This document shows positions 6,396 through 7,544 of a DNA stretch of 7,544 nucleotides, piece by piece. Origin of the DNA: Vulcanimicrobiota bacterium. GTDB lineage: Bacteria > Vulcanimicrobiota > Vulcanimicrobiia > Vulcanimicrobiales > Vulcanimicrobiaceae. The position numbers and the translations under genes are program-made. Each line of letters begins with the position of its first letter. The first letter of the stretch is position 1. Where the stretch lies: positions 1 to 7,544 of the forward strand of contig JAFAMS010000436.1 in the NCBI GenBank assembly GCA_019233165.1, given 5' to 3'. The notes below the pieces were generated by a model. The model worked only from the letters and a program-made list of their open reading frames with translations, was not told where the DNA came from and ran no database searches.

Positions 6396-6403
6396 CCTCC
6401 TCC
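6396..6403 (-). promoter_or_regulatory. Strong Shine-Dalgarno sequence for the zinc-finger membrane protein
   Basis: GGAGGAGG on the minus strand ends 12 bases before ATG 6383, with a weaker GGAG closer to the start. It is the best ribosome-binding site in the window and supports this ATG over any upstream start. Confidence 0.55.
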
Positions 6404-6410
6404 GTCCCCA

Positions 6411-6438
6411 TCTACGGGACGAGGGGTGCAAAGGTTTC
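6411..6438 (-). promoter_or_regulatory. Possible ECF-sigma-like promoter for the zinc-finger membrane protein
   Basis: On the minus strand, GAAACC (6438-6433) and CGTAGA (6416-6411) are separated by 16 bases, resembling the GGAAC/CGT pattern of extracytoplasmic-function sigma promoters. Transcription would then begin just before the Shine-Dalgarno site. It is one match found by eye and could be chance. Confidence 0.2.
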
Positions 6439-6457
6439 GGGTCGCCAAGGCGAGCGC

Positions 6458-7544
6458 GTGAACGGAGCCCAGCGCTTCGCGGTCCTGCGGCGCCTCTTCC
6501 GGGACGCGCGCCCATACTATCCGCGCCTTGCGATCGCCCTCTTCTTGGGTGCGGTCGCCGGGGTCGGTCCGACCGCGTATCCGTGGGCGATCGGCGAGAT
6601 CGAGAACAGGGTCCTAGCCGCCAAGCAACCCGACATCCCGTACCTTTGGGCGATGGTCGGCGGGATGTTCGCCGTTGCGGTGATCACGAACGTCGCGTCG
6701 TACGGACAAAATTATCTCACGGCGTGGTGCGGGCAGCGCCTGATCGGGCGACTGCGCGTCGAGCTGTTCGCGCGCCTCGTCGGGCTTCCGCTCGGACTCT
6801 TCGAGCGCTGGCGCCCGGGCGAGCTGATCGCGCGCCTCACCAGCGATCTGTCGCTCATGACCGACGCCGTGAGCATCTCGCTGCCACAGTTCATTCAGAC
6901 GACGATCACGTTCGTCGCGGTCATCGTAGGGATGCTGGTGACGGACTGGCTGCTCTCGGTCGTCCTCTTCGCGAGCGCGCCCTTCATTATCTATGCCGTG
7001 GCACGATTCAACGCCCTCGTCTCGCGAGGGACGGAGCGGGCGCAATCGCAGGTCGCCGACCTCTCGAGTAACCTGACCGAGGCCTTGGCGAACGAGCGCG
7101 TGATCAAAGCCTTCGGCCGCGAGGGCTACGAGATCGCGCGCTTCGACGACAACAACCAGCGCTACTTCGGCGCCTACATGAAGCTGACGCAATTCATGCA
7201 GACGCAGGTGCCCGTCGTCGCGATCATCATCATGGTCGCCGTGATCGGCGTCGTCGTCTTTTCGAGCCGCGAGGTGTTTGCCGGGCGGATGAATTCGGGC
7301 GAAGTCTTCCGCTTTTGGGGGCTCGTAGCGCTCGCGATCAACCCCATGAACCGGTTTGCAATCTTTTTCGCCGACTTCCAAAAGGCGATCGTCGGTGCGG
7401 CGCGCGTCTACGAGATCCTGGATCTCCCCGTCGAGCCGGCCGATGCCCGGAACGCGGTGAGCCCCGCGGTCCCGATCCGGGGCGAGATCCGCTACGAGAA
7501 CGTCACCTTTGCCTACCGCCCCGAGGACGGGCCGGTCCTCGACG
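6458..7544 (+). CDS. ABC exporter with fused membrane and ATPase domains, MsbA-like (3' truncated)
   Basis: The visible 362 residues cover the whole type I ABC exporter membrane domain and the first strands of the nucleotide-binding domain. Walker A, signature and Walker B lie beyond the window. Six membrane helices are predicted at about 22-43, 64-82, 146-163, 166-183, 251-268 and 284-305. LFERWRPGELIARLTSDLSLM (114-134 region) is the conserved segment after helix 2, and NERVIKAFGREGYEIARF (212-229) is the coupling region before helix 5. GEIRYENVTFAYRP (342-355) opens the ATPase domain, with Tyr353 as the probable A-loop residue. Such proteins export lipids, peptides or drugs as dimers in the inner membrane; the substrate here is unknown. 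The start is GTG 6458, with AAGG seven bases upstream. It diverges from the zinc-finger membrane protein gene. Confidence 0.93.
   Translation, partial: MNGAQRFAVLRRLFRDARPYYPRLAIALFLGAVAGVGPTAYPWAIGEIENRVLAAKQPDIPYLWAMVGGMFAVAVITNVASYGQNYLTAWCGQRLIGRLRVELFARLVGLPLGLFERWRPGELIARLTSDLSLMTDAVSISLPQFIQTTITFVAVIVGMLVTDWLLSVVLFASAPFIIYAVARFNALVSRGTERAQSQVADLSSNLTEALANERVIKAFGREGYEIARFDDNNQRYFGAYMKLTQFMQTQVPVVAIIIMVAVIGVVVFSSREVFAGRMNSGEVFRFWGLVALAINPMNRFAIFFADFQKAIVGAARVYEILDLPVEPADARNAVSPAVPIRGEIRYENVTFAYRPEDGPVLD

Noticed and set aside
6337..7071. Plus-strand 244-codon open frame
   Set aside because: It is an Arg-rich out-of-frame shadow of the ABC exporter, whose correct frame starts at GTG 6458.
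6614..7381. Minus-strand open frame of 255 codons opposite the ABC exporter
   Set aside because: It has acidic/basic-rich sequence with no motifs, typical of an antisense shadow in GC-rich DNA. The plus strand encodes a complete exporter membrane domain.

Overview
The window is GC-rich (roughly two thirds G+C), densely packed bacterial DNA with GTG starts and few strong Shine-Dalgarno sites. A LolA-like exported protein, a lipoprotein c-type cytochrome and an MsbA-like ABC exporter suggest an aerobic or microaerobic, probably diderm, free-living bacterium. The style would fit a little-cultured high-GC phylum such as Eremiobacterota/Vulcanimicrobiota or a relative, but the sequence alone cannot settle this. 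I see no mobile element, CRISPR array, tRNA or rRNA. This looks like ordinary chromosome.

Layout. A minus-strand macro-domain ADP-ribose hydrolase gene runs off the left edge (1-259). Diverging from it is a tightly overlapping plus-strand run (316-3477): an RmlC-type nucleotide-sugar epimerase, an aldo/keto reductase, the epoxyqueuosine reductase QueG with C-terminal HEAT-like repeats, and a secreted LolA-like protein. The first two could act in sequence on a deoxysugar. QueG finishes the queuosine modification of tRNA. The LolA-like protein would act in the periplasm, so the run is probably an operon of convenience. A GNAT acetyltransferase (3487-3978, minus) meets this run tail to tail across a perfect 12-bp palindrome.

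Diverging from the GNAT gene are a lipoprotein monohaem cytochrome c (4035-4388) and, 17 bp further on, a cryptochrome/photolyase-family flavoprotein (4406-5833). A minus-strand membrane protein with an N-terminal B-box-like zinc finger and a DUF4870/Tic20-like domain (5838-6383) converges on the photolyase-like gene with a 4-bp gap. Diverging from that, an ABC exporter with a fused membrane domain (6458 onward) runs off the right edge just as its nucleotide-binding domain begins.

The most notable observation is the photolyase-like protein. Its fold and FAD-binding region are intact, but a hand alignment to E. coli photolyase shows substitutions at the lesion-contacting residues (Glu274, Trp277, Asn341), the flavin-N5 asparagine (Asn378) and the distal tryptophan of the electron-transfer triad (Trp306). 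It may not be an ordinary CPD photolyase. The second oddity is queG, which lacks any ATG/GTG/TTG where its family-like N-terminus begins.
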